Both the position numbers and the translations under genes were made by a program. A DNA stretch of 64,000 bases from JBMYTN01 sp049604415. Its GTDB lineage: Bacteria > Pseudomonadota > Alphaproteobacteria > Rhodospirillales > Rhodospirillaceae. Location of the stretch: NCBI GenBank assembly GCA_049604415.1, contig JBMYTN010000013.1, forward strand, positions 1 to 64,000. Reading direction: 5' to 3'. Of the stretch, positions 1 through 9,122 are shown one piece after another. Each line of letters opens with the position of its first letter. Position 1 is the stretch's first letter. The notes below the pieces were generated by a model. That model made no database searches. It had not been told where the DNA came from and was given only the letters and a program-made list of their open reading frames with translations.

Positions 1-123
1 GACCCGCGACTGCGGGTCCGGGGGCTCATGCCCCCGAAAGCCAAGCTGGAGGCGCTGGCGATTGAAGCTACAAAAAGAAAACCTCCCGCCCCGTCGGAGA
101 CAGACGCAAAGCGGCTGGCGTAA
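1..123 (+). CDS. C-terminal end of an unidentified protein (partial)
   Basis: An open frame runs from the first base of the window to a TAA at 121-123 and gives 40 residues. The tail is rich in Lys, Pro and Ala, which is typical of a disordered C-terminus, and shows no recognisable motif. The upstream part lies outside the window, so no function can be assigned. It is included because the frame is open from the edge and ends shortly before an intergenic region, but a short open frame in GC-rich DNA can arise by chance. Confidence 0.4.
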   Translation, partial: DPRLRVRGLMPPKAKLEALAIEATKRKPPAPSETDAKRLA

Positions 124-134
124 GACATAAAACT

Positions 135-176
135 CAAACCACCACACAAAAAACAAACCACATTCCAGGTGGTTTG
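135..176 (+). other. Competing inverted repeats in the yfgM leader
   Basis: CAAACCACC at 135-143 and CAAACCAC at 154-161 can each pair with GGTGGTTTG at 168-176. The two hairpins are therefore mutually exclusive. No U-run follows on the plus strand; on the minus strand the shorter hairpin is followed by TTTTTT. This may be a terminator remnant or chance. Confidence 0.3.
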
Positions 177-294
177 AAATTGCGCTAGACCCGATATACT
201 GCCGAACGATAATGTGGTTTCTCTCATCGAGACCCCAATCGACCGACATTCTGCGGTCGATCCCACCCCGACCCATTGTAGACGGAGAGACGCC

Positions 295-1035
295 GTGGCG
301 AAGCCGCCGGTGGACGATGCGGCCCAAGAGGCCCTGTTCCGGGAAGTTAGTGAAGATCTGCGCCAGGACCGGTTAACCGCCCTGTGGAAGCAATATGGAT
401 CTTGGATGATCGGCGCGGCCGTGGCCCTCGTGCTGGGTGTCGCCGGATCCCAGATTTACAAAGGCATGGAAGCCAGTTCGCAAAGGGCCTCTGCCGCCGC
501 CTTTGAAGCCGCCATCACCCAGGCCCGCAGCGAGGACCCGCTATCCGCCCTGGATGACCTGGCCACCTTGGCCGGTGACAGCAGCAGCGGCTTTGCCGCC
601 ATTGCCGCCCTGGAGCGGGGCTCCCTGCTGGCCCGCGATGCGCAAACCCTGCCCGAAGCCGTTGGCGTCTGGCAGGATGTGGCCAACAACACCGACTACC
701 CCGACACCTTCCGCGATGCCGCACGGATGCTCGCGGCGTTCCGGGGCCTGGATATTCTCGATAAAGACACGGTGCTGGGCTTGCTTGCCCCGTTGCGCGT
801 AACCGGCAGCCCCTGGGCCAATCTGGCCGATGAGACCGCAGCGCTGGCCGCGCTCAAAGCCGGGGACACCACCGAAGCCATTGAGGGCTTTTCCGCCCTT
901 TATGCGGATTTCCAGATCCCAGCCCATGAAAAGGCGCGGATCGGCATTCTGCTCTCCGCCCTTGGCGTTGATCCGGCCACGGTGATGCCCGCCACCCCGC
1001 CCAGCGCCCCTGGCGGAGACGGCAGTGATGGCTAA
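295..1035 (+). CDS. YfgM-like tetratricopeptide-repeat membrane protein
   Basis: This is a 246-residue protein of the YfgM/TPR_21 type. A cytoplasmic N-terminus with a charged DLRQDRLTALWKQYG helix precedes one membrane anchor (about residues 42-60). An alanine-rich helical-repeat domain follows, ending in a Pro/Gly-rich tail. In E. coli YfgM works with PpiD at the Sec translocon and sits next to bamB and der, the same order as here. I chose the GTG at 295 because GGAGAGA precedes it by a few bases and the family starts near this point; an upstream in-frame GTG at 214 gives an unlikely Pro-rich extension. The end overlaps bamB by 8 bases, which suggests one operon. Confidence 0.85.
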   Translation: MAKPPVDDAAQEALFREVSEDLRQDRLTALWKQYGSWMIGAAVALVLGVAGSQIYKGMEASSQRASAAAFEAAITQARSEDPLSALDDLATLAGDSSSGFAAIAALERGSLLARDAQTLPEAVGVWQDVANNTDYPDTFRDAARMLAAFRGLDILDKDTVLGLLAPLRVTGSPWANLADETAALAALKAGDTTEAIEGFSALYADFQIPAHEKARIGILLSALGVDPATVMPATPPSAPGGDGSDG

Positions 1036-2449
1036 ATGGATCGCCCGACAGGACATGACCCTAGGCAGCCATAACCCGCAGCCCCTGCGCCAGGCGTCCA
1101 AGTCCACCGGCAAGATCGCCGCGTTGATGCTGGCCTCGACTATCGTCCTGACCGCCTGCAGTGGCGATGGTTGGTTTGGGGACTCCTGGTTTGGCGACGA
1201 TGATGATCCGCCGCTGCCCGGCACTCGGTTGACGGTACTGGAGCGGGAGCGGGGCCTGAGCGGAGCGACCCGGGATCAGGTGGATATCATTCTGCCAGCC
1301 CCGGAACCGAACAGCGACTGGCCGCAAGAGGGTGGCTATGCCCACCACGCCATGCAGCATATGGTCATCGGCGATTCCCTGTCCCGGGCCTGGAGCGCTT
1401 CCATTGGTTCGGGCAATACCAGCCGGGACCGGATCCTCAATGGCCCCGTGGCCGCCGAAGGCAAAGTCTTCGCCATGGACCGGGAAGCCCAGGTCAGCGC
1501 CTTTGACATCGGCTCCGGCCAACGAGTCTGGCAGGTCGATCTGCCCGATGCCTCCTTGGACGAGGATGACGGGGCGCTGTTGGGCGGTGGCTTGGCCTAT
1601 GACCGGGGCCGCCTGTTCGCCACCACCGGCTTTGCCAAAGTGATCGCCTTGAATGCTGCGGACGGCACCGAGCTGTGGCGCACCGAGCTGGACGCCCCAA
1701 TGCGCGCCGCACCGACGGTCAATTCCGGTCGGGTCATCGCCATCACCGCAGACAACCAAGTTGTCACCCTGGCTGCCGATGATGGGCGGGTGCTCTGGAC
1801 CCAGGCCGGTGCGCCGGAAATCGCCAGCATGCTGGGGGCGTCGGCTGCGGCCATCGACCAGGGCATCGCCATTGTACCCTATTCCTCCGGCGAGATTTAT
1901 GCGTTGCGTTTGGCCTCCGGCTCCGTGCTGTGGACCGATGCGGTCACCGCCGTGCGTCGCACCGATGCAGCGGGCAATCTGCGTGATGTGGACGCCAATC
2001 CGGTGATTGATGGCACCCGGGTGATCGTCATGGGCAATAGCGGCCTGCTGACCGCGTTGGATCTGCGCTCCGGCCGTCGGGCCTGGCAGGTGCGGGTTGC
2101 CGGGACCCAGCAGCCCTGGGTGGCGGGCAATTTCCTCTATATCCTGACCGAGGATTCTGAGATCGCCGCCATCAATGCCATCACCGGCGGCATCGTCTGG
2201 TCCACCGGCCTGCCCCGCTGGGAGGATCCGGAGGATCTGGAAGGCCCGATCTACTACACCGGTCCGGTGCTGGCCTCCGACCGCCTGATCGTCGGCGGTA
2301 GCGATGGCTATGCCTATGCGGTCTCGCCCTATAGCGGCGAAATCCTAGGGAGGGAAGACGTGCCCGACGCCATGGCCTCGCCGCCGATCATTGTCGACAA
2401 TACCATGCTGTTCGTGACCACGGCGGGCAATCTGGTCGCCTATCGTTAG
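1028..2449 (+). CDS. bamB: Outer membrane assembly lipoprotein BamB
   Basis: This 473-residue protein is the BamB lipoprotein of the BAM complex, which inserts beta-barrel proteins into the outer membrane. A hydrophobic signal segment ends in the lipobox LTAC (Cys about residue 44). An acidic linker with GWFGDSWFGDDDD follows, then a PQQ-type eight-bladed beta-propeller with repeated motifs such as VSAFDIGSGQRVWQ and VIALNAADGTELWR. The GTG at 1025 or an ATG at 1055 are alternative starts. It overlaps the YfgM-like gene and is followed after 11 bases by der, reproducing the yfgM-bamB-der order known from E. coli. Confidence 0.9.
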   Translation: MAKWIARQDMTLGSHNPQPLRQASKSTGKIAALMLASTIVLTACSGDGWFGDSWFGDDDDPPLPGTRLTVLERERGLSGATRDQVDIILPAPEPNSDWPQEGGYAHHAMQHMVIGDSLSRAWSASIGSGNTSRDRILNGPVAAEGKVFAMDREAQVSAFDIGSGQRVWQVDLPDASLDEDDGALLGGGLAYDRGRLFATTGFAKVIALNAADGTELWRTELDAPMRAAPTVNSGRVIAITADNQVVTLAADDGRVLWTQAGAPEIASMLGASAAAIDQGIAIVPYSSGEIYALRLASGSVLWTDAVTAVRRTDAAGNLRDVDANPVIDGTRVIVMGNSGLLTALDLRSGRRAWQVRVAGTQQPWVAGNFLYILTEDSEIAAINAITGGIVWSTGLPRWEDPEDLEGPIYYTGPVLASDRLIVGGSDGYAYAVSPYSGEILGREDVPDAMASPPIIVDNTMLFVTTAGNLVAYR

Positions 2450-2460
2450 GCTCTGTCTTT

Positions 2461-3945
2461 ATGCTCACCGTCGCCATTATTGGCCGCCCCAATGTGGGCA
2501 AATCCACCCTGTTCAATCGTTTGGTGGGCCGCAAGGCCGCCATCGTCCATGACACGCCCGGGGTGACCCGCGACCGCCAGGAGGCGGTCGGTCGGATCGC
2601 CGATCTGGAAATGCGGCTGGTGGACACCGCTGGCCTGGAAGAAGCCGGACCGGATCAGCTGGAAGGCCGCATGCGCCAGCAGACCGATGCGGCCTTGGCC
2701 CGGGCCGACGTGGCCCTGATGCTGATCGACAGCCGCGCCGGGGTCACGCCACTGGACGCCCATTTCGCCGATTTGCTGCGCAAGGGCAAAACCCCGGTGA
2801 TCCTGGTCGCCAATAAATGCGAGGGCGGCGCGGGCGCAGGTGGTCTGTATGAAGCCTATGGCCTTGGGCTGGGCGACCCGGTCCCGGTCTCCGCCGCCCA
2901 TGGCGAGGGCATGATCCTGCTGTTCGAAGCCCTGCTGCCCCATGCGGACCGCATTGCGGCCCTGGAGGCCGAGCAAGCCTATTTACAGCAGGCCGAAGAT
3001 GCCATGCTGCGCCAAGAACAAGCCCAGGCAGCCGAAGAAACCGCTAAGGCAGATGGGGGGCCGGACGGTGCAACGTCCGAGCAGGAAGACGAGGATTTTC
3101 CCGATCTGGAGCCCGACCCGGATCCGCGCGGCGAGCGGCCTTTGCGGCTGGCGGTGGTCGGTCGCCCGAACACCGGAAAGTCGACCCTGGTCAATTGCTT
3201 CATCCAGGAAGACCGCCTGCTGACCGGCCCGGAAGCCGGGGTGACTCGGGATGCCATCGAGGTCGATTGGGAGTGGCGTGGGCGCCGGATCCGGCTGGTG
3301 GACACCGCCGGGTTGCGCCGCAAAGCCCGGATCGAAAAGGAGCTGGAAAAGCTGTCCGCTGCCGACACCTTGGACGCCATTCGCCTGGCCGAGGTGTGTA
3401 TCTTGCTGCTGGATGCAGAAATGCCCTTGGAAAAGCAGGAGCTGGCCATTGCCCGCCATGTGATCGAGGAAGGCCGCGCCCTGGTCATCGGCATCAACAA
3501 ATGGGATCTGTGCAAGAACCGCAAAGAGGCCCTAAAGTTCCTGACCGAGAAGATCGAGACCTCCCTGCCCCAGGTCCGGGGCATCCCGGCGGTGACCCTG
3601 TCGGCCCTGACCGGTCAGGGTCTGGATGATCTGATGGAGGCGGTCCAAGAGATCCATGAGATCTGGAATATGCGGATCTCAACCTCCAAGCTAAACCGCT
3701 GGCTGGAGGAGATGGTATCCCGCCACCCGCCACCAATTGGCAAGCATGGCCGACGCTTAAAGCTGCGGTATCTGACCCAAATCAAGGGCCGCCCGCCGAC
3801 CTTCGCCGTTTTTATGAGCCGCCCGGAAGACCTGCCGGAAGATTACAAGCGCTATTTGATTGGAGGCCTGCGCCGTGATTTCGATCTGGTCGGCGTTCCA
3901 ATCCGCTTCCTGCTGCGCAAACCGAAAAATCCCTATGCGAAGTAG
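2461..3945 (+). CDS. der: Ribosome biogenesis GTPase Der (EngA)
   Basis: This 494-residue protein has the tandem GTPase architecture unique to Der/EngA, which acts in 50S subunit maturation. The first G1 motif GRPNVGKST is at about residues 8-16 and the second, GRPNTGKST, at about 234-242. DTAG (G3) motifs and NKCE/NKWD (G4) motifs follow each. A Gln/Glu/Asp-rich linker of about 45 residues separates the two G domains. The C-terminal KH-like domain contains RHPPPIGKHGRRLKLRY. Length is close to E. coli Der. No strong ribosome-binding site is visible, in keeping with translation coupled to bamB. Confidence 0.95.
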   Translation: MLTVAIIGRPNVGKSTLFNRLVGRKAAIVHDTPGVTRDRQEAVGRIADLEMRLVDTAGLEEAGPDQLEGRMRQQTDAALARADVALMLIDSRAGVTPLDAHFADLLRKGKTPVILVANKCEGGAGAGGLYEAYGLGLGDPVPVSAAHGEGMILLFEALLPHADRIAALEAEQAYLQQAEDAMLRQEQAQAAEETAKADGGPDGATSEQEDEDFPDLEPDPDPRGERPLRLAVVGRPNTGKSTLVNCFIQEDRLLTGPEAGVTRDAIEVDWEWRGRRIRLVDTAGLRRKARIEKELEKLSAADTLDAIRLAEVCILLLDAEMPLEKQELAIARHVIEEGRALVIGINKWDLCKNRKEALKFLTEKIETSLPQVRGIPAVTLSALTGQGLDDLMEAVQEIHEIWNMRISTSKLNRWLEEMVSRHPPPIGKHGRRLKLRYLTQIKGRPPTFAVFMSRPEDLPEDYKRYLIGGLRRDFDLVGVPIRFLLRKPKNPYAK

Positions 3946-3982
3946 GTGCGTAAAAAATGCCGCTCGTCGTACATAAATGTGC

Positions 3983-4064
3983 GTTTTCTGCGTTAAAAAT
4001 TTCGTTAGCGCAGAAACTCAGGAGTTTTCTGCGATTGCCACATTATGGTGAGAGTTAAAAATTT
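3983..4064 (+). repeat. Direct and inverted repeats at the edge of the AT-rich stretch
   Basis: TTTTCTGCG occurs at 3984-3992 and again at 4025-4033, and its inverted partner CGCAGAAA lies between at 4009-4016. The first copy and the inverted copy can form an 8-bp stem with a 16-base loop. GTTAAAAATTT is directly repeated at 3992-4002 and 4054-4064. The hairpin may terminate der transcription. The repeats mark the transition from GC-rich to AT-rich DNA. Confidence 0.5.
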
Positions 4065-4166
4065 ACTACACAAAAATGATTTATGAAATTTTTTTTGACA
4101 TCCATCACAAAAACGATTTTTTGTTGTTTTTTTAAAAGCAAAAAGCTGGTTTATGGAGTTTGCACG

Positions 4167-4685
4167 ATGGGTGAGTGTGTTCGATGTGGAGCAAGCACTG
4201 CACCCGCCTGCTCACTTTGTGTTCATTGTTCTTTTGCCGATCACTTAAGAGAGGAAAGAAAGCAAAGAGACGCAGAGTGGCAAAAAAGAGAGGAAGATAG
4301 GCGAGAAAGAGAACAAAGATACCAAACAACACCTGCGAAACCCTTCAATATCGACGAAGACTGGCATCCAGGAATAGCACTAACAATCATAATTATATTT
4401 TTTTCTATTTTTATTTTATTACTCGGGCCTCAATTTTTTGATCTATCTATCAAATATTTATCGATCATATATGATTTTATTGAGCCCGCAATAAAAAAAG
4501 GAAATATTTTAAATTATGCTCTAGTCGGAATTGGTGCAATAATTTCACTATTGGCATTATCTTTTTTGATAAAAATTTTAGTAAAAATTTTGTTTTTTAT
4601 TCTAAATTTATTAAAGTATATTTTTATATTGTGTGCGATAGCCGGGGCTATTGCAGGAATACTTTACTTAATCATAAAAACTTGA
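4167..4685 (+). CDS. AT-rich orphan: zinc-ribbon, coiled-coil and membrane protein
   Basis: I do not recognise this 172-residue protein. It begins with a Cys cluster (CVRCG then ACSLCVHC), which suggests a small zinc ribbon. A very charged Arg/Glu/Lys helix follows (about residues 27-55). Three or so long hydrophobic segments rich in Ile, Leu and Phe make up the rest (about 65-90, 115-145, 148-170). The start at 4167 has GGAG about nine bases upstream; an earlier in-frame ATG at 4083 would add a Phe-rich stretch and cover a TTGACA promoter-like box (4095-4100). Base composition and codons are far more AT-rich than all neighbours, which points to horizontal transfer. It is convergent with the patatin gene, 18 bases apart. 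Confidence 0.75.
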   Translation: MGECVRCGASTAPACSLCVHCSFADHLREERKQRDAEWQKREEDRREREQRYQTTPAKPFNIDEDWHPGIALTIIIIFFSIFILLLGPQFFDLSIKYLSIIYDFIEPAIKKGNILNYALVGIGAIISLLALSFLIKILVKILFFILNLLKYIFILCAIAGAIAGILYLIIKT

Positions 4686-4703
4686 ACTAAAAAATCAATC
4701 AAA

Positions 4704-6776
4704 TTATCCCCCACTGCTGGGCATGGTCCGCAGGACAACCGGAGGCTTCGGAGCCTCTGACCCCTCCCGATCAAAAACCGATCCACCGTCAGCCTGTTGC
4801 GCCTGCTCGGTGTGGACCTTCACCAATTCGTCCGTGGTGGCAGTGGCCAGATCACGGTGCTTCTCCGACGCCCAAGGATAGGACGGCACCTTCTTTAAGG
4901 AATCGCCAGCCATGTCTTTGTAGACGGCCTTCTGCTGCCAGGTTCGGGCAAATCGGCGCAAAAAGCCCTCATGGGCTGCAGAAATGGAGCGGTAACGGAC
5001 CCATTGATGGTTGTCCCAGCCCATCTCGACCTCTCCCTTGGGGATCGGATCAACAGCGTCGGACGGCTCGGCAAAGCGGCTGACCAAGGCCTGCCCCGCC
5101 ACGGTGCCGCGGGCGACCAGGGCATCGATCACCGGCTTGGGCATATCCAGGTTCAAGCCCCCTTCATGGTCGGCCAGCAGTACATGAACCACCCGATCCT
5201 GATAACCCGGCATGCCCATCAGCTCCGTATCAGCCCAATTGCGTGCTGTTTGCATCAGCGATGTACCAAAAGCCTTCATGCTGGGCTTCGGACCAACCGG
5301 CGGCAGTTTCGCATGTTGGCCATTCACGATCGGCAGCCAGATCTGAGTCTTGGGATCGTCCGGATCGATCGGGGCGTCGGTCGGCAGCAGATTGATCCCG
5401 AAGGTCGGATATCCGGGGATCGGTGCGTCAAACACATGGATCGGGAAATTGCTCACCAGCCCGCCATCGGACAGCCAAATCTCCCGACTGACAATGCTGG
5501 GGTTGTCCCGCCCGCCCGACTCGTCCCCCGACTCGTCCAAAGTCAAGCTGATCAAGGGCACCGCCTGTAACAGAACCGGGAAGCTGAGGCTTAAACGCGC
5601 GCCCAACAGGATCGGCAGGTCCTTGGCCGGAGGCAGACGATGCACCCCCGCAGGCAGCGTGACGTCCGAAAACTCTGGGTCGAGAGCCTGGCGGTTTGCC
5701 ACAAGATGGTCGACCACATCCGCAGGAAACAGCTCCCGGAACACTGCCTCGACAAAACAGAGCTGCTCCTTGTGGCGCTCCAAAGTGGGAAAGCGCCGCG
5801 ACACGCCATAGGACAGATCGGTGCTCATCAGCACCAGATCGATGGAGCGGGAGGTATCGTCTTGAGGGTCGTCCGGGGGATCGCCCTCAGGCTGTGCGCC
5901 CCATAGATCACCCATGGTCAGGGGACGCCCGCCCGGCGGCTTGGCCAAATCCTGAAACTGCTCGTGCATCCAATTGGTCAGGGGCGTGGGCCCATCTGGC
6001 TTGGGCGCGGTTTGGAACCCGGAACACAGGCCAAACCGGGTCTTGGGCAAGCCTTTGAAGAACATCCACCCCACCCGGCCCACCACAGCCAGCAACGCCC
6101 CGATCAGCGCCAGGGGTATGGACGCAACCAAGGTCACCCAAACCGGGGTGAGACCAAGAACCTCTAGGAAGGTCGCCCAGGTCAGCTCCAGACTTTCGCG
6201 CCAGACCAGACCGACCAGCAGCAGGGCCGGGAGCAAAAACAGTACTGCTCCCAACAGGGCCATCAGCGGAAAGGCACCAAGCATGGCCAGGGCTTTTCCA
6301 ACAGGTTTTGGCCGCCCGACCACTGCCTTGAACGCCGTGAGCAAGGACCGGTGCCGAGGCTCGGGCTGGAACAGACCTTCCAGGGCACTCTTGCCCTGGA
6401 TCGGTTCGGTCAAGGTTCCAGGCAGGGCCGCCAGATCGACAAAGGCATCTGTGTTGGACCCTGTGCGCGCCCCATAGGCCGCCGCCGCAGCGCCCGCCGC
6501 CGCGATGGCCCCGGCTGAGGTGCCGCCAATGGAGCGCAACCGGAACGTCTTCGCCAGCTCGGCAATGGCGGAGGGGTAGACAATGCCGCTGGTGATGCCG
6601 CCGCGCATGATCAGATCACAGTCGGTCGGTGCGGGGCGGTTCTCTTGAGATCCGGCGTTTAGAGGCGTTGGTGCTGATTGGTCCGGCGGAGCCGCCGGGT
6701 CCTGCGGGCTCTCCTGTGACGAAGGCGTTTGGGAACCAGAATTCAGGGCTTCAACAAAATCGGAAACATCCGCCAT
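4704..6776 (-). CDS. Patatin-like phospholipase with membrane segments
   Basis: This 690-residue protein carries the patatin acyl-hydrolase signature. A glycine-rich oxyanion stretch (MRGGITSG, about 57-64) is followed by the nucleophile elbow GGTSAG with Ser about 87. The catalytic Asp is in LSDGGLVSNFP. Two strongly hydrophobic blocks (about 166-195 and 211-235) are inserted between nucleophile and Asp and probably anchor it in the inner membrane. I chose ATG 6776 (MADVSDFVEALN) because a start at 6848 would overlap the upstream SDR gene by 47 bases. Substrate and role are unknown; bacterial patatins cleave membrane lipids and can be secreted or act in stress or defence. Confidence 0.85.
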   Translation of the reverse strand: MADVSDFVEALNSGSQTPSSQESPQDPAAPPDQSAPTPLNAGSQENRPAPTDCDLIMRGGITSGIVYPSAIAELAKTFRLRSIGGTSAGAIAAAGAAAAAYGARTGSNTDAFVDLAALPGTLTEPIQGKSALEGLFQPEPRHRSLLTAFKAVVGRPKPVGKALAMLGAFPLMALLGAVLFLLPALLLVGLVWRESLELTWATFLEVLGLTPVWVTLVASIPLALIGALLAVVGRVGWMFFKGLPKTRFGLCSGFQTAPKPDGPTPLTNWMHEQFQDLAKPPGGRPLTMGDLWGAQPEGDPPDDPQDDTSRSIDLVLMSTDLSYGVSRRFPTLERHKEQLCFVEAVFRELFPADVVDHLVANRQALDPEFSDVTLPAGVHRLPPAKDLPILLGARLSLSFPVLLQAVPLISLTLDESGDESGGRDNPSIVSREIWLSDGGLVSNFPIHVFDAPIPGYPTFGINLLPTDAPIDPDDPKTQIWLPIVNGQHAKLPPVGPKPSMKAFGTSLMQTARNWADTELMGMPGYQDRVVHVLLADHEGGLNLDMPKPVIDALVARGTVAGQALVSRFAEPSDAVDPIPKGEVEMGWDNHQWVRYRSISAAHEGFLRRFARTWQQKAVYKDMAGDSLKKVPSYPWASEKHRDLATATTDELVKVHTEQAQQADGGSVFDREGSEAPKPPVVLRTMPSSGG

Positions 6777-6801
6777 GGCACAGCCCTTTGGTCCTTGACC
6801 C

Positions 6802-7512
6802 TTACGCCTCGAGGCATTCCCCATTCTGCTGGGAGTCTGCACGGGCAAGGTCTAAGAATACACCAACACGCTCCTCAGGTGTAGGGACCGTTTCCGGATT
6901 TTCCCCGGGATAGGCTTTGGCCCGCATCTTGGTTCGAGTCCGCCCCGGATTGACCAGATTGGCCTTCACATTGGTTTTGTTCAGCTCCGCCGCCCAAGCC
7001 CGAACCATGGCTTCCAGGGCCGCTTTGGACACCGCATAGGTGCCCCAATAGGGCCGCGCGCCCACCGCCGCGCCGGAGGTGACAAAGATGGCCCGCCCCG
7101 CCGGGGAGGCCCGCAACAGGGGCTCCATGGAGCGCAGCAAACGCCAATTGGCGGTTAGGTTGACCGCGAGCACCCTGTCCCATTCCTTCGGCTTGATATG
7201 ACCCATGGGGGTTAAGGTGCCCAGGATCCCGGCATTGGCCACCAGGATGTCCAACCGGCCAAAGCGTTCATAAAGCGCAGCCCCGATCTGATCGAGGGCT
7301 TCATATTTGGTCAGGTCTTCCGGGATCAGGGTGAGGGGCGGATGGCCCTCGGCCTGGATTTCGTCATCCAGCTCCTCCAGCGCCCCCTTGGTGCGCGCCA
7401 AAGCGATGACATGGGCCCCTTGGGCGGCATAGGCCTTGGCGATGGCCCGCCCCAACCCTCGGGAGGCTCCGGTGACCAGGGCGATGCGGTCGGCAAGCAG
7501 CAACTCGGACAT
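6802..7512 (-). CDS. Short-chain dehydrogenase/reductase
   Basis: This 236-residue classical SDR has the NAD(P)-binding TGASRGLG motif near residues 14-21, the NAG motif (ANAGILG), a Ser before the active site (FVTSGAAVG) and the catalytic YAVSK. The Arg at the end of the second strand (ALARTKG) hints at NADP(H). The family is broad, so the substrate cannot be read from sequence. It lies 13 bases downstream of purF on the same strand, an arrangement frequent in alphaproteobacteria, and is probably cotranscribed with it. Confidence 0.9.
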   Translation of the reverse strand: MSELLLADRIALVTGASRGLGRAIAKAYAAQGAHVIALARTKGALEELDDEIQAEGHPPLTLIPEDLTKYEALDQIGAALYERFGRLDILVANAGILGTLTPMGHIKPKEWDRVLAVNLTANWRLLRSMEPLLRASPAGRAIFVTSGAAVGARPYWGTYAVSKAALEAMVRAWAAELNKTNVKANLVNPGRTRTKMRAKAYPGENPETVPTPEERVGVFLDLARADSQQNGECLEA

Positions 7513-7525
7513 GGCGAACCTTCAC

Positions 7526-9037
7526 TCACTCACTTAAGGGGCGGTCATGCAGCAGGGATTTATGTTTTGATCCCAAGGATTTGACATATTCGCCATCCTC
7601 ATTGTGGATCGGATAATCCCCGGAGAAACAGGCATCACAGAATTGCGGACAGGATTTATTGCGCTTGGCATGGCCCGCAGCACGATACAGGCCATCAATG
7701 GAGATGAAGGCTAGGCTGTCGGCCCCCAGCTCGGTGCACATTTCTTCCACCGACTTTTGTGCCGCCATCAGCTCGCCCTTTTCCGGCGTGTCGATGCCAT
7801 AAAAACAGGGATGCATGGTCGGCGGCGAGGAGATCCGCAAATGCACCTCCGCCGCACCTGCTGCTTTGACCATATTGACGATCTTTTTTGAGGTCGTGCC
7901 GCGCACAATGGAATCATCGACCAGGATCACCCGCTTGCCCTGCAGCGCGCCGCGATTGGCGGAATGTTTGCGCTGGACACTCAGATCCCGGGTGGACTGG
8001 GTCGGCTGGATGAAGGTCCGCCCGACATAGTGGTTCCGGATGATGCCGAGCTCGAAGGGCAGGCCAGACTTCTCGGCAAAGCCCAGCGCCGCCGGAACCC
8101 CGCTATCGGGCACCGGGACAACCACATCGGCCTCAACCGGCTTTTCCACCGCCAGCTCCTCGCCGATGGCTTTGCGGACCTTATAGACATTGCGGCCCTC
8201 GACCTGGCTGTCAGGCCGGGAGAAGTAGATATATTCAAAGATGCAGAAATGCGACGGCGCTTCGGGGAAGGGCCGGGTCGAGGTCAAACCGTCCTTGGTG
8301 ACCATCACCATTTCACCGGGGGCCACATCGCGCAGGAACTTTGCCCCAATGATATCAAGCGCACAGGTCTCGCTGGTCAGGACATAATTGCCGCTTTCGG
8401 TCTGGCCAATGACCAAAGGCCGCACCCCCATCGGGTCTCGGATGCCAAACAGCGCATCCTCGGTCATCGCCAGCATGGAAAACGCACCCTTGGCCATGAT
8501 CAGGGCATCAATCAGCCGCGCCTCGACCTGATCGCGCATGGATTTGGCGATCAAATGCACCACCACCTCGGTGTCGCTGGTGGATTGGAACAGGCTGCCC
8601 TGTTCCTGCAGCTTGCGCCGCAGCAGCTGGGCATTGGTCAGATTGCCATTATGGGCGATGGCCATGCCGCCAAAGGAGTATTCGGCAAACAATGGCTGGA
8701 TATTGCGCTGGGTCATGCCGCCAGTGGTGGCATAGCGCACATGCCCGATCGCCATATGGCCTTGCAGCTCGTCGCGCACTTTTTGGTCGGAATAGGTCTT
8801 GGCCACATGGCCGATGCCCTTGACGTTGTGGAACTGGTTGCCGTCATAGGTCACCATGCCGGTGCTTTGCTGGCCGCGATGCTGCAGGGCATGCAGCCCC
8901 AGCACCGCCAACACGGCGGCATCGGGCTCGCCAAAGACCCCAAAGACACCGCATTCCTCGTTCAACTTGTCGTCGTCGAACGGATCGGTGCAGAGGTCTT
9001 GGGCTGCCGCTGCGTCTGTTGGGGTCGCCCCGCTCAT
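7526..9037 (-). CDS. purF: Amidophosphoribosyltransferase PurF
   Basis: PurF makes 5-phosphoribosylamine from PRPP and glutamine, the first step of purine synthesis. The 503-residue protein starts with a short propeptide; the N-terminal nucleophile Cys is about residue 29 in EECGVFGVF. The glutaminase domain contains RYATTG and the C-terminal phosphoribosyltransferase domain contains the PRPP loop VILVDDSIVRGTT. Cysteines near the C-terminus (CPQFCDACF) fit the iron-sulfur-containing Bacillus-type PurF. It lies downstream of cvpA, as in many proteobacteria. Confidence 0.96.
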   Translation of the reverse strand: MSGATPTDAAAAQDLCTDPFDDDKLNEECGVFGVFGEPDAAVLAVLGLHALQHRGQQSTGMVTYDGNQFHNVKGIGHVAKTYSDQKVRDELQGHMAIGHVRYATTGGMTQRNIQPLFAEYSFGGMAIAHNGNLTNAQLLRRKLQEQGSLFQSTSDTEVVVHLIAKSMRDQVEARLIDALIMAKGAFSMLAMTEDALFGIRDPMGVRPLVIGQTESGNYVLTSETCALDIIGAKFLRDVAPGEMVMVTKDGLTSTRPFPEAPSHFCIFEYIYFSRPDSQVEGRNVYKVRKAIGEELAVEKPVEADVVVPVPDSGVPAALGFAEKSGLPFELGIIRNHYVGRTFIQPTQSTRDLSVQRKHSANRGALQGKRVILVDDSIVRGTTSKKIVNMVKAAGAAEVHLRISSPPTMHPCFYGIDTPEKGELMAAQKSVEEMCTELGADSLAFISIDGLYRAAGHAKRNKSCPQFCDACFSGDYPIHNEDGEYVKSLGSKHKSLLHDRPLSE

Positions 9038-9122
9038 CTCACTCGTCCTCTCCGCGCCAAATCAGAACCGCTTTGTCCTCCGCCCCAGTCGCATTCCGCC
9101 GCATCCGGCCCGACCTGGAGGG

